A stretch of DNA of 64,000 bases from an uncultured Chitinophagaceae bacterium (GCA_937858715.1 CALLZY010000148.1:1-64000); one strand, 5' to 3'; positions 7,385 through 17,431 are shown, numbered from the stretch's first letter. Notes: generated by a model from the sequence alone, not told the origin. Program-made: numbers and translations.

Positions 7385-9829
7385 ATGCAGGTTTTAAAAT
7401 TTGGTGGCACATCTGTTGCCAGCGCAGATAACATAAGTAAGGTGATAGGGATAGTCAGTGAATCAGTTAAAAAAGAAAAAACAGCCGTGGTGGTCTCTGC
7501 TCTTGGCGGTGTGACGGATCTCTTATTGGGAGCGGCGGCATCGGCAGCAGAAGGGAACGAATCATACAAAGAGAAGCTGGCTGTAATAGAGCAGCGTCAT
7601 CTGGATACTGTTAAGCAGTTGATACCGGTTGCAAAACAAAGTCAGTACCTCAGCCTTGTTAAGAAAAGCTGTAACGAGATTGAAGACATCTGCAACGGTG
7701 TTTTTCTCCTCCGGGAACTGACCCCAAGGTCAAAAGACAGGATTGGCAGCTATGGCGAATTACTTTCTTCACAGATAATTGCGGCAGCATTTGATGCGGC
7801 AGGAGTAAACACAGAATGGAAAGATGCAAGGGAGCTGATACTGACTAACTCCGCCTTTACTGCCGCAGAAGTTGATTTTACTGTAACCAATAAGAGAATA
7901 GCAGATTATTTTGCTGCAGGTAATGCTCTTGTTGTGTTGCCGGGGTTTATAGCAGCAGATGCTGGCGGCATTACTACAACATTAGGCAGGGGTGGTTCTG
8001 ACTTCACTGCGGCAATAATAGCTGCGGCTGCAGATGCTTCAGTACTGGAGATATGGACAGATGTAAGCGGGATGATGACTGCCGACCCAAGGCTTGCAAG
8101 CAATGCCCGCATCATTCCGCATATTTCTTACCAGGAAGCAATGGAACTGTCACATTTTGGGGCCAAGGTTATTTATCCGCCAACCATACAGCCGGTGATG
8201 GGCAAAAATATTCCTGTTGTAATTAAAAATACGTTTCAGCCTGAAGATGCAGGAACCGTGATACAAAACTCCTTGTCTGCAGTTGGTGGCGATATAGTTA
8301 CCGGAATTTCCAGCATCAATAATATGGCACTGGTTAGTCTTGAAGGCAGTGGTATGATTGGAATTCCCGGTTTTTCAAAAAGGTTGTTTGAGGCATTAAG
8401 CAACGAAAAAATTAATGTTATCCTGATTACCCAAAGTTCTTCAGAACACTCAATTTGTGTGGGTATAGATGCCTCACTGGCTGAAAAAGCAAAGTCAGCA
8501 GTTGATGCAGTATTTGCCAATGAAATTGCCTTGCAGAAAGTAGAGCCGCTTTATGTGGAAAATGAACTCTCGATAGTTGCCCTTGTTGGCGAGAATATGA
8601 AAAGCCATACTGGTGTCAGCGGCCGCATGTTCAGTGCCATGGGTAAGAACGGCGTTAATATAAGGGCTATTGCACAAGGTTCTTCTGAAAAAAATATTTC
8701 TGCGGTTATTGCGACAAAAGATGTGAATAAAGCTATAAACGTTTTGCATGAGGAGTTCTTTGAGACTTCATACAAGCAGGTAAATCTCTTTATTACAGGC
8801 ACAGGTAATGTGGGAGCAAAACTGCTCGGCCAGTTGCAACAGCAGCTTGGGTTTCTGCAAAAGCACCTGCATTTACAAGTAAATGTGACTGGTATCAGCA
8901 ACAGCCGTAAAATGCTCATCAGTGAAGAGGGAGTTGATTTGACCTCATGGAAAGAGAAATTAGATGCTGGCGATACTGCCGATTTACAGCAATTTGTAAA
9001 CGAAATTATCAGCCGAAATCTGCGCAATTCCATTTTTGTGGATATTACAGCAAGCGATAAAGTGGCAGCAGTGTATAACCAGTTGTTGCAGAAAAGTGTT
9101 TCAGTAGTGGCTTGCAACAAAGTGGCTGCTTCATCTGCTTACAGCAACTATAAAAAGCTTAAAGACCTGGCGAGGGAATACAATTGCCAGTTCTTATTTG
9201 AAACTAATGTTGGAGCAGGGTTACCTGTAATTGCTTCTTTAAACGACTTAATCAGCAGTGGCGATAATATCAATCGTATGCAGGCGGTATTGAGCGGCAC
9301 ACTCAATTTTGTATTTAATAACTATGACGGGACAAGAAAATTTGCCGATGTGGTGAAACAGGCACAGGATGAGGGATACACCGAACCGGATCCAAGGCTT
9401 GACCTGAGCGGAACAGATGTGATGCGCAAGATTATGATACTGGCCCGTGAGGCGGGACACCATATTGAGATGGAGGATATTTCCAACAACTCATTTATGC
9501 CTGAGGAATGTATGAAGGGTTCTGTGGCTGATTTCTATGGTGCAATGGAAAAACATGAGAACCACTTTAAGAAATTGTTTGAAGCCGCGGATACAGCAGG
9601 ATGTAAGCTTAAATTCGTGGCATCATTTGATAACGGTAAAGCATCAGTTGGGTTGCAGCATATCGATCCTAAGCATGACCTGTACCATTTGTATGGGAAA
9701 GACAATGTGGTGCTATTCTATACCGACAGGTATAAAGAACAGCCAATGGTGGTAAAAGGCGCCGGGGCAGGGGCAGAAGTAACCGCAAGTGGTGTATTTG
9801 CAGATATTATCAGGGCAAGTAAAAAATAA
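7385..9829 (+). CDS. thrA: Bifunctional aspartokinase / homoserine dehydrogenase
   Basis: 814 residues, the usual length of the ThrA fusion. Residues 1 to about 300 are aspartokinase (KFGGTSVA at 5-12, GFIAAD, GRGGSDFTA). Residues about 310-460 hold ACT regulatory domains (LVSLEGSGMIG, IVALVGENM). From about 465 comes homoserine dehydrogenase, with FITGTGNVGAKLLGQL binding NAD(P) and ACNKVAAS near the catalytic region. It makes aspartyl phosphate and later homoserine on the path to Thr and Met. The ACT domains imply feedback control, probably by Thr, in addition to the leader. It is first in thrABC; thrB starts 2 bases after its stop. Confidence 0.96.
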   Translation: MQVLKFGGTSVASADNISKVIGIVSESVKKEKTAVVVSALGGVTDLLLGAAASAAEGNESYKEKLAVIEQRHLDTVKQLIPVAKQSQYLSLVKKSCNEIEDICNGVFLLRELTPRSKDRIGSYGELLSSQIIAAAFDAAGVNTEWKDARELILTNSAFTAAEVDFTVTNKRIADYFAAGNALVVLPGFIAADAGGITTTLGRGGSDFTAAIIAAAADASVLEIWTDVSGMMTADPRLASNARIIPHISYQEAMELSHFGAKVIYPPTIQPVMGKNIPVVIKNTFQPEDAGTVIQNSLSAVGGDIVTGISSINNMALVSLEGSGMIGIPGFSKRLFEALSNEKINVILITQSSSEHSICVGIDASLAEKAKSAVDAVFANEIALQKVEPLYVENELSIVALVGENMKSHTGVSGRMFSAMGKNGVNIRAIAQGSSEKNISAVIATKDVNKAINVLHEEFFETSYKQVNLFITGTGNVGAKLLGQLQQQLGFLQKHLHLQVNVTGISNSRKMLISEEGVDLTSWKEKLDAGDTADLQQFVNEIISRNLRNSIFVDITASDKVAAVYNQLLQKSVSVVACNKVAASSAYSNYKKLKDLAREYNCQFLFETNVGAGLPVIASLNDLISSGDNINRMQAVLSGTLNFVFNNYDGTRKFADVVKQAQDEGYTEPDPRLDLSGTDVMRKIMILAREAGHHIEMEDISNNSFMPEECMKGSVADFYGAMEKHENHFKKLFEAADTAGCKLKFVASFDNGKASVGLQHIDPKHDLYHLYGKDNVVLFYTDRYKEQPMVVKGAGAGAEVTASGVFADIIRASKK

Positions 9830-9831
9830 GG

Positions 9832-10749
9832 ATGAAAAAGGTAGTTGTAAAATCACCAGGCACAGTAGCCAATCTTGTTTGCGGGTTCGACATTCTGGGG
9901 CTTGCACTAAACGAGCCATCCGATATAATGGAACTGTCGTTGCTTGATGAACCAAAAGTCATCATACACAGCAGGGATAGTTTTAACTTACCTACTGAAC
10001 CGGAAAAGAATGTGGCAGGCGTTGTGTTGCTGTCTGTAATGGAAAAGATAGGAAAGAATATAGGGTTTGAACTTACTGTTGAAAAACACATCAAACCCGG
10101 AAGCGGAATTGGTTCCAGTGCAGCCAGTGCTGCCGGAGCTGCAGTGGCTGCAAATCACTTGTTGGGAAATATTTTCTCGAATGATGAAGTGGTGCAGTTT
10201 GCAATGAACGGTGAGAAACTTGCATCCGGAGTAAAACATGCAGATAATATTGCACCCTGCATTCTCGGAGGCATCAGTCTCATCCGTGCCATTCATCCGC
10301 TGGATATTGTTTCTATACCATCGCCTGATTTGTATGTAACAGTCATTCATCCGCAAATTGAAGTACGGACATCCGATGCAAGACAAATACTAAAACAGCA
10401 GGTGTTATTAAAAGATGCGATAAAACAGTGGGGAAATATTGCCGGTCTGGTAACTGGTTTTATGAAGAATGATTACGACCTGATTGGCCGTTCGCTGGAA
10501 GATGTGATAATTGAACCCGTCCGCAGCATTCTGATTCCCGGTTTTGATGAAGTGAAAAAGAAATGTAAAGAAGCCGGAGCATTAGGAGGAGGTATATCAG
10601 GTTCAGGACCTTCCGTCTTCATGCTTAGCAAGGATGAGCCAACAGCAAGAGCAGTTGAAACCGAAATGAAAGAGGTGTATGCAAGAATTGGGATAGACTA
10701 TCATACCTATGTGACAACGATTAACAAAAAGGGTGTGGAGGTAGTTTAG
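9832..10749 (+). CDS. thrB: Homoserine kinase (GHMP family)
   Basis: 305 residues. The GHMP ATP-binding motif PGSGIGSSAASAAGA is at about 89-103, an N-terminal SPGTVANLVCGFD lies at residues 7-19 and the C-terminal GGGISGSGPSVF motif at about 250. The enzyme phosphorylates homoserine in the cytoplasm. It is tightly coupled to thrA (2-base gap), which points to translational coupling, and is followed 48 bases on by thrC. Confidence 0.95.
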   Translation: MKKVVVKSPGTVANLVCGFDILGLALNEPSDIMELSLLDEPKVIIHSRDSFNLPTEPEKNVAGVVLLSVMEKIGKNIGFELTVEKHIKPGSGIGSSAASAAGAAVAANHLLGNIFSNDEVVQFAMNGEKLASGVKHADNIAPCILGGISLIRAIHPLDIVSIPSPDLYVTVIHPQIEVRTSDARQILKQQVLLKDAIKQWGNIAGLVTGFMKNDYDLIGRSLEDVIIEPVRSILIPGFDEVKKKCKEAGALGGGISGSGPSVFMLSKDEPTARAVETEMKEVYARIGIDYHTYVTTINKKGVEVV

Positions 10750-10764
10750 ACGGCATAAGAAATA

Positions 10765-10792
10765 AATCAATATTCAATAATCAATATTCAAT
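10765..10792 (+). repeat. Perfect 14-base tandem duplication before thrC
   Basis: AATCAATATTCAAT occurs twice back to back (10765-10778 and 10779-10792) in the 48-base gap between thrB and thrC, ending 5 bases before the thrC start. It is AT-only apart from two C per unit and is probably a slippage duplication of the untranslated spacer. Confidence 0.85.
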
Positions 10793-10797
10793 TCTTA

Positions 10798-12099
10798 GTG
10801 AAGTATTACAGTACTAATAAGCAATCATCACTTACAAGTTTTAAAGAAGCTACTATACTGGGACAGGCTCCTGACCGGGGCTTGTTTTTTCCGGAGCGGA
10901 TACCTCAGGTTGATAAGGGGCTTATTGTGAAAATCAGTGACTTTTCTGATGAAGAAATAGCTTACCGGGTTATAGCACCTTATGTAGGAAGCGAGATTCC
11001 GGAGGAGAAACTAAGGCAGATAGTCAGCAAAACGGTAAACTTTCCAATTCCCTTGATTCAGGTAAATGATAGTATTTTTTCACTGGAATTATTTCATGGC
11101 CCCACACTGGCTTTTAAGGATATTGGAGCAAGGTTTATGAGCCGTTGTCTTGGCTACTTTGTAAAAGATGATTCACGGAAAGTTACGGTGCTTGTGGCCA
11201 CATCAGGCGATACAGGCGGGGCCGTTGCTAATGGTTTTTATAATGTGGATGGAGTGGAAGTGGTGATTCTGTATCCGTCCGGCAAAGTAAGCCCTGTACA
11301 GGAAAAACAACTGACAACGCTGGGCAATAATATTCATGCCCTGGAGGTGACCGGCACTTTTGATAATTGCCAGCAAATGGTAAAGCAGGCTTTTGCCGAC
11401 AAGGAACTTACACAAAAGAAATTTCTGACTTCAGCTAATTCTATCAATGTGGCAAGATGGCTGCCACAGCAATTTTATTATTTCTTTGCATATAAACAAT
11501 GGCTTGAGAAAGACAGTCCTCTTGTAATTTCGGTTCCCAGTGGAAATTTTGGAAATATCTGTGCCGGCATTTTGGCCATGCAATCCGGGTTGCCAGTAGA
11601 TCATTTTATCGCCGCCTGCAATGTAAATGATATTGTAAGCGATTATTTAGAAACGCAGGAACTTAAACCAAGACAGGCAGTTGCTACTCTCAGCAATGCA
11701 ATGGATGTGGGGAATCCCAGCAATTTTGTAAGGATACTGGAAATATTCCAACATCAGTTTCCTGCGCTGAAAAGTAAACTCTCTTCTTTTTCGATTACTG
11801 ATGCAGAAACTGAGTCTGTAATCGATGAAGTGTTTAAAAAGTATCAATACACATTAGACCCGCATGGGGCTGTGGGCTACCTGGCTTTGCAGCGTTACCT
11901 CGCCGAACATTCAAATGCTAAAGGCATTTTTCTCGAAACTGCACACCCGGTTAAATTTCCTGAAGCGGTGGAACGGGCAACCGGACAGAAGATAAAATTG
12001 CCTGAACATATTTCTGAAATTATGGACAGGGAAAAGATTAGTACCGTAATTAGTCCGGAATATGAAGCGCTGAGAAATTTCTTGCTGGAAACGTTGTAA
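10798..12099 (+). CDS. thrC: Threonine synthase
   Basis: 433 residues starting at a GTG (10798); no in-frame ATG lies near. The family's N-terminal pattern (KYYSTN, then FFPE) is present. PLP binds Lys107 in GPTLAFKDIGARF, and the phosphate loop is SGDTGGAVA. The enzyme converts O-phosphohomoserine to threonine, completing thrABC. The ending faces the AraC gene on the other strand with 22 bases between the stops. Confidence 0.95.
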   Translation: MKYYSTNKQSSLTSFKEATILGQAPDRGLFFPERIPQVDKGLIVKISDFSDEEIAYRVIAPYVGSEIPEEKLRQIVSKTVNFPIPLIQVNDSIFSLELFHGPTLAFKDIGARFMSRCLGYFVKDDSRKVTVLVATSGDTGGAVANGFYNVDGVEVVILYPSGKVSPVQEKQLTTLGNNIHALEVTGTFDNCQQMVKQAFADKELTQKKFLTSANSINVARWLPQQFYYFFAYKQWLEKDSPLVISVPSGNFGNICAGILAMQSGLPVDHFIAACNVNDIVSDYLETQELKPRQAVATLSNAMDVGNPSNFVRILEIFQHQFPALKSKLSSFSITDAETESVIDEVFKKYQYTLDPHGAVGYLALQRYLAEHSNAKGIFLETAHPVKFPEAVERATGQKIKLPEHISEIMDREKISTVISPEYEALRNFLLETL

Positions 12100-12121
12100 A
12101 CAGTCACGGATAATTTTTCTG

Positions 12122-13033
12122 CTATTCCTGTTTATACTTATTGGGAGAAAGACCCGTTTGTTTCTTAAAAAATTTACTGAAAGCTGCAACTGAACTGTAG
12201 TTCAGCTCATTGCTTACCATGCTTATGTTATAATCAGGATTTTTGAGCAGCAGTTTAGCTTCATGTATCAGCAGTTCAGCCAGTATTGTACCCGGGGTTT
12301 TCCCTGAGATGTCTTTGCAAACCTGTATCAGATACCTTTCGCTGATACATAGCTTTTGTGAATAAAAATCGAGGTCTTTATGTGCTTGCGAATACTGCTG
12401 TGCCAGCTTCATGAACTTTATATATAACTCTTCTTCCCTGCTCATTGCCTTTTTGCCGGACAGGTTGAGATGCTTGAAGTACATCTCTGCTGTTTCAAAA
12501 AGGAGGTTAAAAACAAGACTTTGTATTATCTGGTGCTGAAATATTTTTTCCTGTTTTGAACTGTCGTGAATTTCATCAAGTTTTGATTTCAATAACAAAG
12601 CTTCATCAGTATGAAGCCTTAAATGTGCGATAGTGTCAAAACTGAAGAAGCCAAGTTGCTCCAGCTGGCGGGCATCCAGGATATTTTTCAACAGAAAACT
12701 CTTTTCAAAAATCAGCACTTTGGCTTTAAAGTCTTTGCTGTGTTTTTTCAGCAGCAATATGGTGGAAGGAATGGCAGCAAAAAATGAATTCTTTTCAATT
12801 CGAACCTCTGTATTATTAACCATTATTACTGCCGACCCTGCCGTGCAGATTGTATAAACATAAAAATCGGCCCTGAAACTTTCTTCAGGAGAAAGCTGTA
12901 TTCCTGCACCCCTCGATACAAAGTAGGGTTTATAAGTGTCTTCCTGTCCGAATAGCTGCAGGACTGTTCTTATATTTTTTCCGGAGTTGGACAAATATGA
13001 TGAAGTTTTTGCAAAATTATCATTTGAAATCAT
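12122..13033 (-). CDS. AraC-family transcriptional regulator
   Basis: 303 residues from the ATG at 13033; a TTG 21 bases upstream would extend it. The first about 180 residues form a cupin-like sensing region of the AraC type. The last about 100 hold two helix-turn-helix motifs, ending AAFSKFFKKQTGLSPNKYK, which is the AraC signature. It is the last gene of the TolC-HlyD-permease cluster (30 bases after the permease) and probably controls that operon in response to the exported compound. Ligand unknown. Confidence 0.88.
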   Translation of the reverse strand: MISNDNFAKTSSYLSNSGKNIRTVLQLFGQEDTYKPYFVSRGAGIQLSPEESFRADFYVYTICTAGSAVIMVNNTEVRIEKNSFFAAIPSTILLLKKHSKDFKAKVLIFEKSFLLKNILDARQLEQLGFFSFDTIAHLRLHTDEALLLKSKLDEIHDSSKQEKIFQHQIIQSLVFNLLFETAEMYFKHLNLSGKKAMSREEELYIKFMKLAQQYSQAHKDLDFYSQKLCISERYLIQVCKDISGKTPGTILAELLIHEAKLLLKNPDYNISMVSNELNYSSVAAFSKFFKKQTGLSPNKYKQE

Positions 13034-13063
13034 AGCCTGTCTGTTTTGTTTCAAATAATGGTA

Positions 13064-14239
13064 TTATACTGCTGTTAACCGGTTCTGTTTTCTGTTAGCT
13101 TTTATGATTTTTATCTTAATGATCAAAGCCAGTAGAACCATACAGGTAACAGCCATAATGCTCAAGGCTTTTAGCTGCGGGTAAATGTCTGCAAGGGTGC
13201 CGTGATAAATTCCGATTTTACGGAATGCCTGAAGAAAATGGGTAACAGGTATCATATTGGCAATCTGCTGAATGAGGACCGGCATTCCTTCTAATGGCCA
13301 CGTATAGCCGCTCAAAAGAAAAGAAGGAGTGGCTACTACCATTAACACTTCTGTTGCCTTTAGCTGGTTGGGAATGATGATTGAAACCAGCATTGCTATA
13401 AACATGCAGGCAAGACTGAATACCGTTACCAGTACGATCATCTCTTTTCTAAAAACAGGCATATCAATTTTGTAGAACAAAAAGAAACAGCCAACCATCA
13501 GCCAGACAATTGAAGTTAGTATGGTAAACGGAATGCCTTTAAGAAGTATGTGATAAACAGCAGATTTATTTTTCAAGGCAAGCTTTTTGAAATAACCATC
13601 CTCAAGGTCACGGGCAAATACAAGTCCAAGCCCAAGGAAAATGATTTGCTGCATCACTGTTCCCAATACTCCCGGAAACATTAGCTCCAGATAATTTCCT
13701 GACGGATTGTAGAACCTTGTATAGGTAGCCCGGAAAGGCTCAAAACGTTGCCTGGCAGTATTGTCATCCATGCCGCCTTTTTTCAGGGATTCTATTTCAA
13801 TGCCGGCATTAAGTGTTCCTAATACAGTTTGTATTGCCCTTGATGCAAAATTGGCGGTAACTAAATTGGCAGTATTCACATCTATCAATATTTCAGGATA
13901 TTTTTTTTGCAGAATTGCAGATTCAAAGTTCTCGGGAATCGATATCACTGCGATATACTCTTTTGATGGCATCTCCGCTGCAATATTTCCGGCTTCAAAC
14001 TGAACTTTGGCAACACGGATAGTCTCGTTGTCGTTAAGGGCATCAATAATTTTGCTGCTCATTGCTGAATGGTCCTCGTCAATAATAACAACCGGCAATT
14101 CAGTCAATTTCCCTTTTTTATAGATGTTGGCTGATAAAACGCCATAGAGCAGGGGAGCTGCAAAAAAAATCAGCATTACTACGGGGTTAGAGAATATCCG
14201 TGCAAATTCTGTCTTAATATGTGTAATGAAGTTCTTCAT
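13064..14239 (-). CDS. ABC-2 type transport permease (YhhJ/YbhR-like)
   Basis: 391 residues. One N-terminal membrane segment (about 18-38) is followed by a long extracytoplasmic stretch and then about five membrane segments from residue 190 to the end, which is the ABC-2 membrane family layout. It is the inner-membrane part of a tripartite exporter with the HlyD-type adaptor and TolC-type channel encoded just upstream. No ATP-binding subunit and no second permease are encoded in the cluster, so the energising ATPase must come from elsewhere, or the system is incomplete. Confidence 0.85.
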   Translation of the reverse strand: MKNFITHIKTEFARIFSNPVVMLIFFAAPLLYGVLSANIYKKGKLTELPVVIIDEDHSAMSSKIIDALNDNETIRVAKVQFEAGNIAAEMPSKEYIAVISIPENFESAILQKKYPEILIDVNTANLVTANFASRAIQTVLGTLNAGIEIESLKKGGMDDNTARQRFEPFRATYTRFYNPSGNYLELMFPGVLGTVMQQIIFLGLGLVFARDLEDGYFKKLALKNKSAVYHILLKGIPFTILTSIVWLMVGCFFLFYKIDMPVFRKEMIVLVTVFSLACMFIAMLVSIIIPNQLKATEVLMVVATPSFLLSGYTWPLEGMPVLIQQIANMIPVTHFLQAFRKIGIYHGTLADIYPQLKALSIMAVTCMVLLALIIKIKIIKANRKQNRLTAV

Positions 14240-14250
14240 TTTTACCGGCT

Positions 14251-15222
14251 TTACTTTTCAAGGAATACAGTTGTGTTATTATAGAGGCCCTGTGCATCAG
14301 CCGGGTTAGCTGGTGATATCTTCATCTCGAAAAAGCTTTCTCCCACTTCCCTGTTGGGAGCAACACTTGTATTGTCTGCATACTTTGGCAATGGCGATAC
14401 CGATTTTATTATAGCACTGATTACCCTGTTGTCGCCGGTACTTTTTATCACAACCTGTTGTCCGGTTTTATACCTGTTAATTTCTTTCTCATTGATTGTA
14501 AATCTGAAAAAGGTACTTCCTGTAGCTTCGCCATTGAAAAGTGAATAACCGGGCAGTGCCAGTTCTCCTTCTTTCAATGTTATGCTCTCAATAACCATAT
14601 CGGCAGGAGCGATAAGAAAACGTTCAGTGGCAGCGGTAAGCACCTCATTTTTTGCTCCCAATGCCCTCGTCAGCTGTCCTTTGGCACTTCTGATAGTTTC
14701 GGGTCTTGTTCCGTTGATGATTTCTTTTTGTTTTGCCTTAACCGCATTTACCTGTGCCACTGCCGAATTATATTTTGATTTCACTTCATCATATTGCTGT
14801 GCAGGCACAAGCGAATCATTAAACATATTCTGAATCCTGCTGAATGATTTTTCCGCAAGGTCAAGCTGGGCATTGGCAGCATCAAGCTGGCTCTGTATTT
14901 GCTGCAGTTGCTCAGTAGTGGCACCATTAACAGCAAGTTCTAACTGACCTTCTGCACTGAGCAATGCACCGCTGACCTGTTCCATTTTGGCATTTAATTC
15001 CGGAATGCTGATGATGGCCAGCGTATCTCCTTTCTGTACAGTCTGCCCTTCGCTTACAAATATCTTTTCAATTCTTCCCCCGATTTTCGGTGCTACGGCA
15101 ATGCTTTCAATCTTTACTTTACCCTGTGGCAGTAATGCTTCAGTATTCTTTTTTTCAGAATTACATGCAGTAAGCAGCAGCATTGCTATGAAAGCAGTCA
15201 GGATGTTTACATTATTAGTCAT
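14251..15222 (-). CDS. HlyD-family periplasmic adaptor lipoprotein
   Basis: 323 residues. A lipobox LLTAC puts the lipid-modified Cys at residue 20. A biotinyl-lipoyl-like half (GGRIEKIFVSEGQTVQKGD) precedes a long helical hairpin rich in Gln/Ala (about 75-185) and a second lipoyl half with beta-barrel. It links the ABC-2 permease to the outer-membrane channel. Stops and starts are 6 and 11 bases from its neighbours, so it is a true operon member. Confidence 0.9.
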   Translation of the reverse strand: MTNNVNILTAFIAMLLLTACNSEKKNTEALLPQGKVKIESIAVAPKIGGRIEKIFVSEGQTVQKGDTLAIISIPELNAKMEQVSGALLSAEGQLELAVNGATTEQLQQIQSQLDAANAQLDLAEKSFSRIQNMFNDSLVPAQQYDEVKSKYNSAVAQVNAVKAKQKEIINGTRPETIRSAKGQLTRALGAKNEVLTAATERFLIAPADMVIESITLKEGELALPGYSLFNGEATGSTFFRFTINEKEINRYKTGQQVVIKSTGDNRVISAIIKSVSPLPKYADNTSVAPNREVGESFFEMKISPANPADAQGLYNNTTVFLEK

Positions 15223-15228
15223 CTTATT

Positions 15229-16602
15229 TTATTTTAAATCTTTTAAAAGGGTTCCGTTTATTTCTGCTGCCTGCAGTGCAGCTTTTCTTTGTTCATAAAT
15301 GCTCTGCTGCATTTCAAACCTGGCTTTTTCAACATCGGTAAGTGCATTCAGCAGTTCGGTAATTGTAGTAAGACCATTCAGATATTGCTTACTTACAAAT
15401 TCATAAGTACTCCGGGCAAGATCAGCTTCCGTCTTTTTGAGAATTATTTTCTGAGAGGCAACCCTGTAATCTTCCAATGCCTTTTTGTAACCCAGTTCAA
15501 AAAGTTCAGCAGCTGATTTTTTCTGAACTTCAAGTGACTTTCTTTCAAGGGCAATTTTCTTAGCATTGTTTTTTGCAGTTAGCCCGTCAAAAACATTCCA
15601 CTGCAGCCTTACTCCGGCGTACCATTTCGGATCGAAAAGTGATAAGTCTTTTTTTCTTGTTTCATATTGACCAAAAAGTGCCACTTTAGGTATGTAATCT
15701 GTTAATTCAGCTTTTTCTTTATACCTGAGTGCCGATATTCCTTCATTCAATGCTTTTATCTCAGGTCTTACTTCCATCCTGACTGCGGTATCAATCAATG
15801 CCTGTACAAGCTGCGGTTCCAGTTGCATAAAGTCTTCTGACGGAATTCCGGTAAGCTGGTTCATTTTATAACTGAGTAGTCTTTTTGCACTTTCATTTTC
15901 CACCTTTTTGAGTATTAGTTTTTGTTTTGCCAGTTCAATTCTCTTTCTTTCTAAGGGAGTGGCAAGCCCGTTTTTGATGGCACCTTCCACAAACCGTGTT
16001 TGTTCGTCTAATATTTTTTCAGAACTGCTTATGATTACATCTGAAGCATGGAGCAATGCCGTTTTATCATAAACATCAGAAATCTCCAAAAAGAGTTTGG
16101 TGTTTTGTTTGTCGGTTAAGTAGTCTAAGCTTTTTTGCTGATGCTTCAGGGCTTTAATGCCGTTCGATACTTTAAAACCGCTGAATAAAAGCATCTGGCC
16201 GTTGACAGTTGTTTTTAAAATGTCTTTTTGCTGTATAGGACTTACTTGCTGCAATGCAATGGTTGAAGGCAATGCCGTATTAAACGGGACGCCAATTTTC
16301 TCCTTTATCAGCAGGGCCTGGCTTCCAAGCAGCAATTGTTGCAGGTTGGCCGGAAAGACAATATCATCGTTGAGGCGTGTATATGTGGCATTAAATGATA
16401 CTCTCGGGAGAAAACTGTATTTAGCATTGGTTATTTCAATATTCGACTGTTGCTTTCTGATTTCATATATCTGAAGGGTGTCATTTTTTTCTGCCGCCTT
16501 TAGAAACAGCTCTTTTGTTTCCTGGTTGAAAAGCTGCCCTTTTAAAAAAAATGGCGCCAGCATTAATCCTGTTATTACAATTGTTTGTCTGAAAGAAAAC
16601 AT
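15229..16602 (-). CDS. TolC-family outer membrane efflux protein
   Basis: 457 residues with a signal peptide ending in FFLKG. Two repeats of long alpha-helical coiled regions alternate with short beta segments, as in outer-membrane factors; Ala/Leu/Lys-rich helices around 200-240 and 380-430 show this. First gene of the export operon, with the divergent promoter region at 16603-16765. Confidence 0.9.
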   Translation of the reverse strand: MFSFRQTIVITGLMLAPFFLKGQLFNQETKELFLKAAEKNDTLQIYEIRKQQSNIEITNAKYSFLPRVSFNATYTRLNDDIVFPANLQQLLLGSQALLIKEKIGVPFNTALPSTIALQQVSPIQQKDILKTTVNGQMLLFSGFKVSNGIKALKHQQKSLDYLTDKQNTKLFLEISDVYDKTALLHASDVIISSSEKILDEQTRFVEGAIKNGLATPLERKRIELAKQKLILKKVENESAKRLLSYKMNQLTGIPSEDFMQLEPQLVQALIDTAVRMEVRPEIKALNEGISALRYKEKAELTDYIPKVALFGQYETRKKDLSLFDPKWYAGVRLQWNVFDGLTAKNNAKKIALERKSLEVQKKSAAELFELGYKKALEDYRVASQKIILKKTEADLARSTYEFVSKQYLNGLTTITELLNALTDVEKARFEMQQSIYEQRKAALQAAEINGTLLKDLK

Positions 16603-16765
16603 AGTTGAATTTTAGAACACAAAATTTGAAAAATGCTGAACCTGAAATTTGTCAGTAATTCAGAATGATTTGTCCAAAAATGCAGTTAAGTTGTTTTTGG
16701 GGCTTCCACTGCAGGGTTTGTTTTCTTGCTCTTGGCCTGCACAATCAGGTTGTTTATCTTTGGCT

Positions 16766-17332
16766 ATGCAGGATATTGAACCCTTTTACAACTGGAGGCA
16801 CATGTACATAAGTGAAGAGGACAGCAGGTCGCCTTTCTTTGGAAGGACTTACTCAGAGTTTGAATTTTCCCAGACCGTTTACAATTATTATATCCATCCG
16901 CAATGGGATGATTTTGGCAGCAGGACGCTTTATTTAAAAACACTTATTGCTGATTATGAAGAAAAGTATGCCATAATTGAACTGATAGGAGAGTGGAATG
17001 ATGCGATTGAAAACGACATTATGGAACTGAAACGGGAAGTACTGGAGAAATTTATGTATGAAGGCATATATAAATTTATAATTATCGGTGAAAATGTGCT
17101 GAACTTTCACAGCGACGGGAAAGATTATTACGAAGAACTTTATGAGGAAGTAAGCGATGAAAATGGCTGGGTGGTGTGCCTGAATATGCCAGGGCAAACC
17201 CAGTATGATTTTAAGAATGCAAAACTGAACCGGTATATCGAACTGATGCAATTAGATAACTGGCGAACATATAAGCCATATCATTTGTTTAAAAAAATTG
17301 ATGAAGAGTTGTTGCATCGGTTGCCTGCTTAA
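16766..17332 (+). CDS. Conserved-looking protein of unknown function
   Basis: 188 residues from the ATG at 16766; a TTG at 16649 would add 39 residues that look untranslated. It is soluble, acidic and rich in aromatic residues (YNWRHMYISEEDSRSPFFG), with no signal peptide. I do not recognise a named family. It sits immediately before sdhC but is separated from it by a hairpin (17336-17353) and the sdh promoter, so it is a separate transcript. Any link to respiration is unproved. Confidence 0.65.
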   Translation: MQDIEPFYNWRHMYISEEDSRSPFFGRTYSEFEFSQTVYNYYIHPQWDDFGSRTLYLKTLIADYEEKYAIIELIGEWNDAIENDIMELKREVLEKFMYEGIYKFIIIGENVLNFHSDGKDYYEELYEEVSDENGWVVCLNMPGQTQYDFKNAKLNRYIELMQLDNWRTYKPYHLFKKIDEELLHRLPA

Positions 17333-17335
17333 ATT

Positions 17336-17394
17336 GGGTGATGATAGTCACCCAAAAACTTTTGCAGATTTTTAGTCTGCGGACACTATTTTTG
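17336..17394 (+). promoter_or_regulatory. sdh promoter and upstream hairpin
   Basis: GGGTGA-TGATAG-TCACCC (17336-17353) forms a hairpin just after the upstream stop codon. Then TTTG (17361-17364) and TATTTTTG (17387-17394) match the Bacteroidota -33 and -7 elements with 22 bases between them. Transcription would start near 17400, about 30 bases before the sdhC ATG. Confidence 0.65.
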
Positions 17395-17431
17395 CACAAA
17401 TCTGATTACAACTTCACTAAGAATATAGCTT

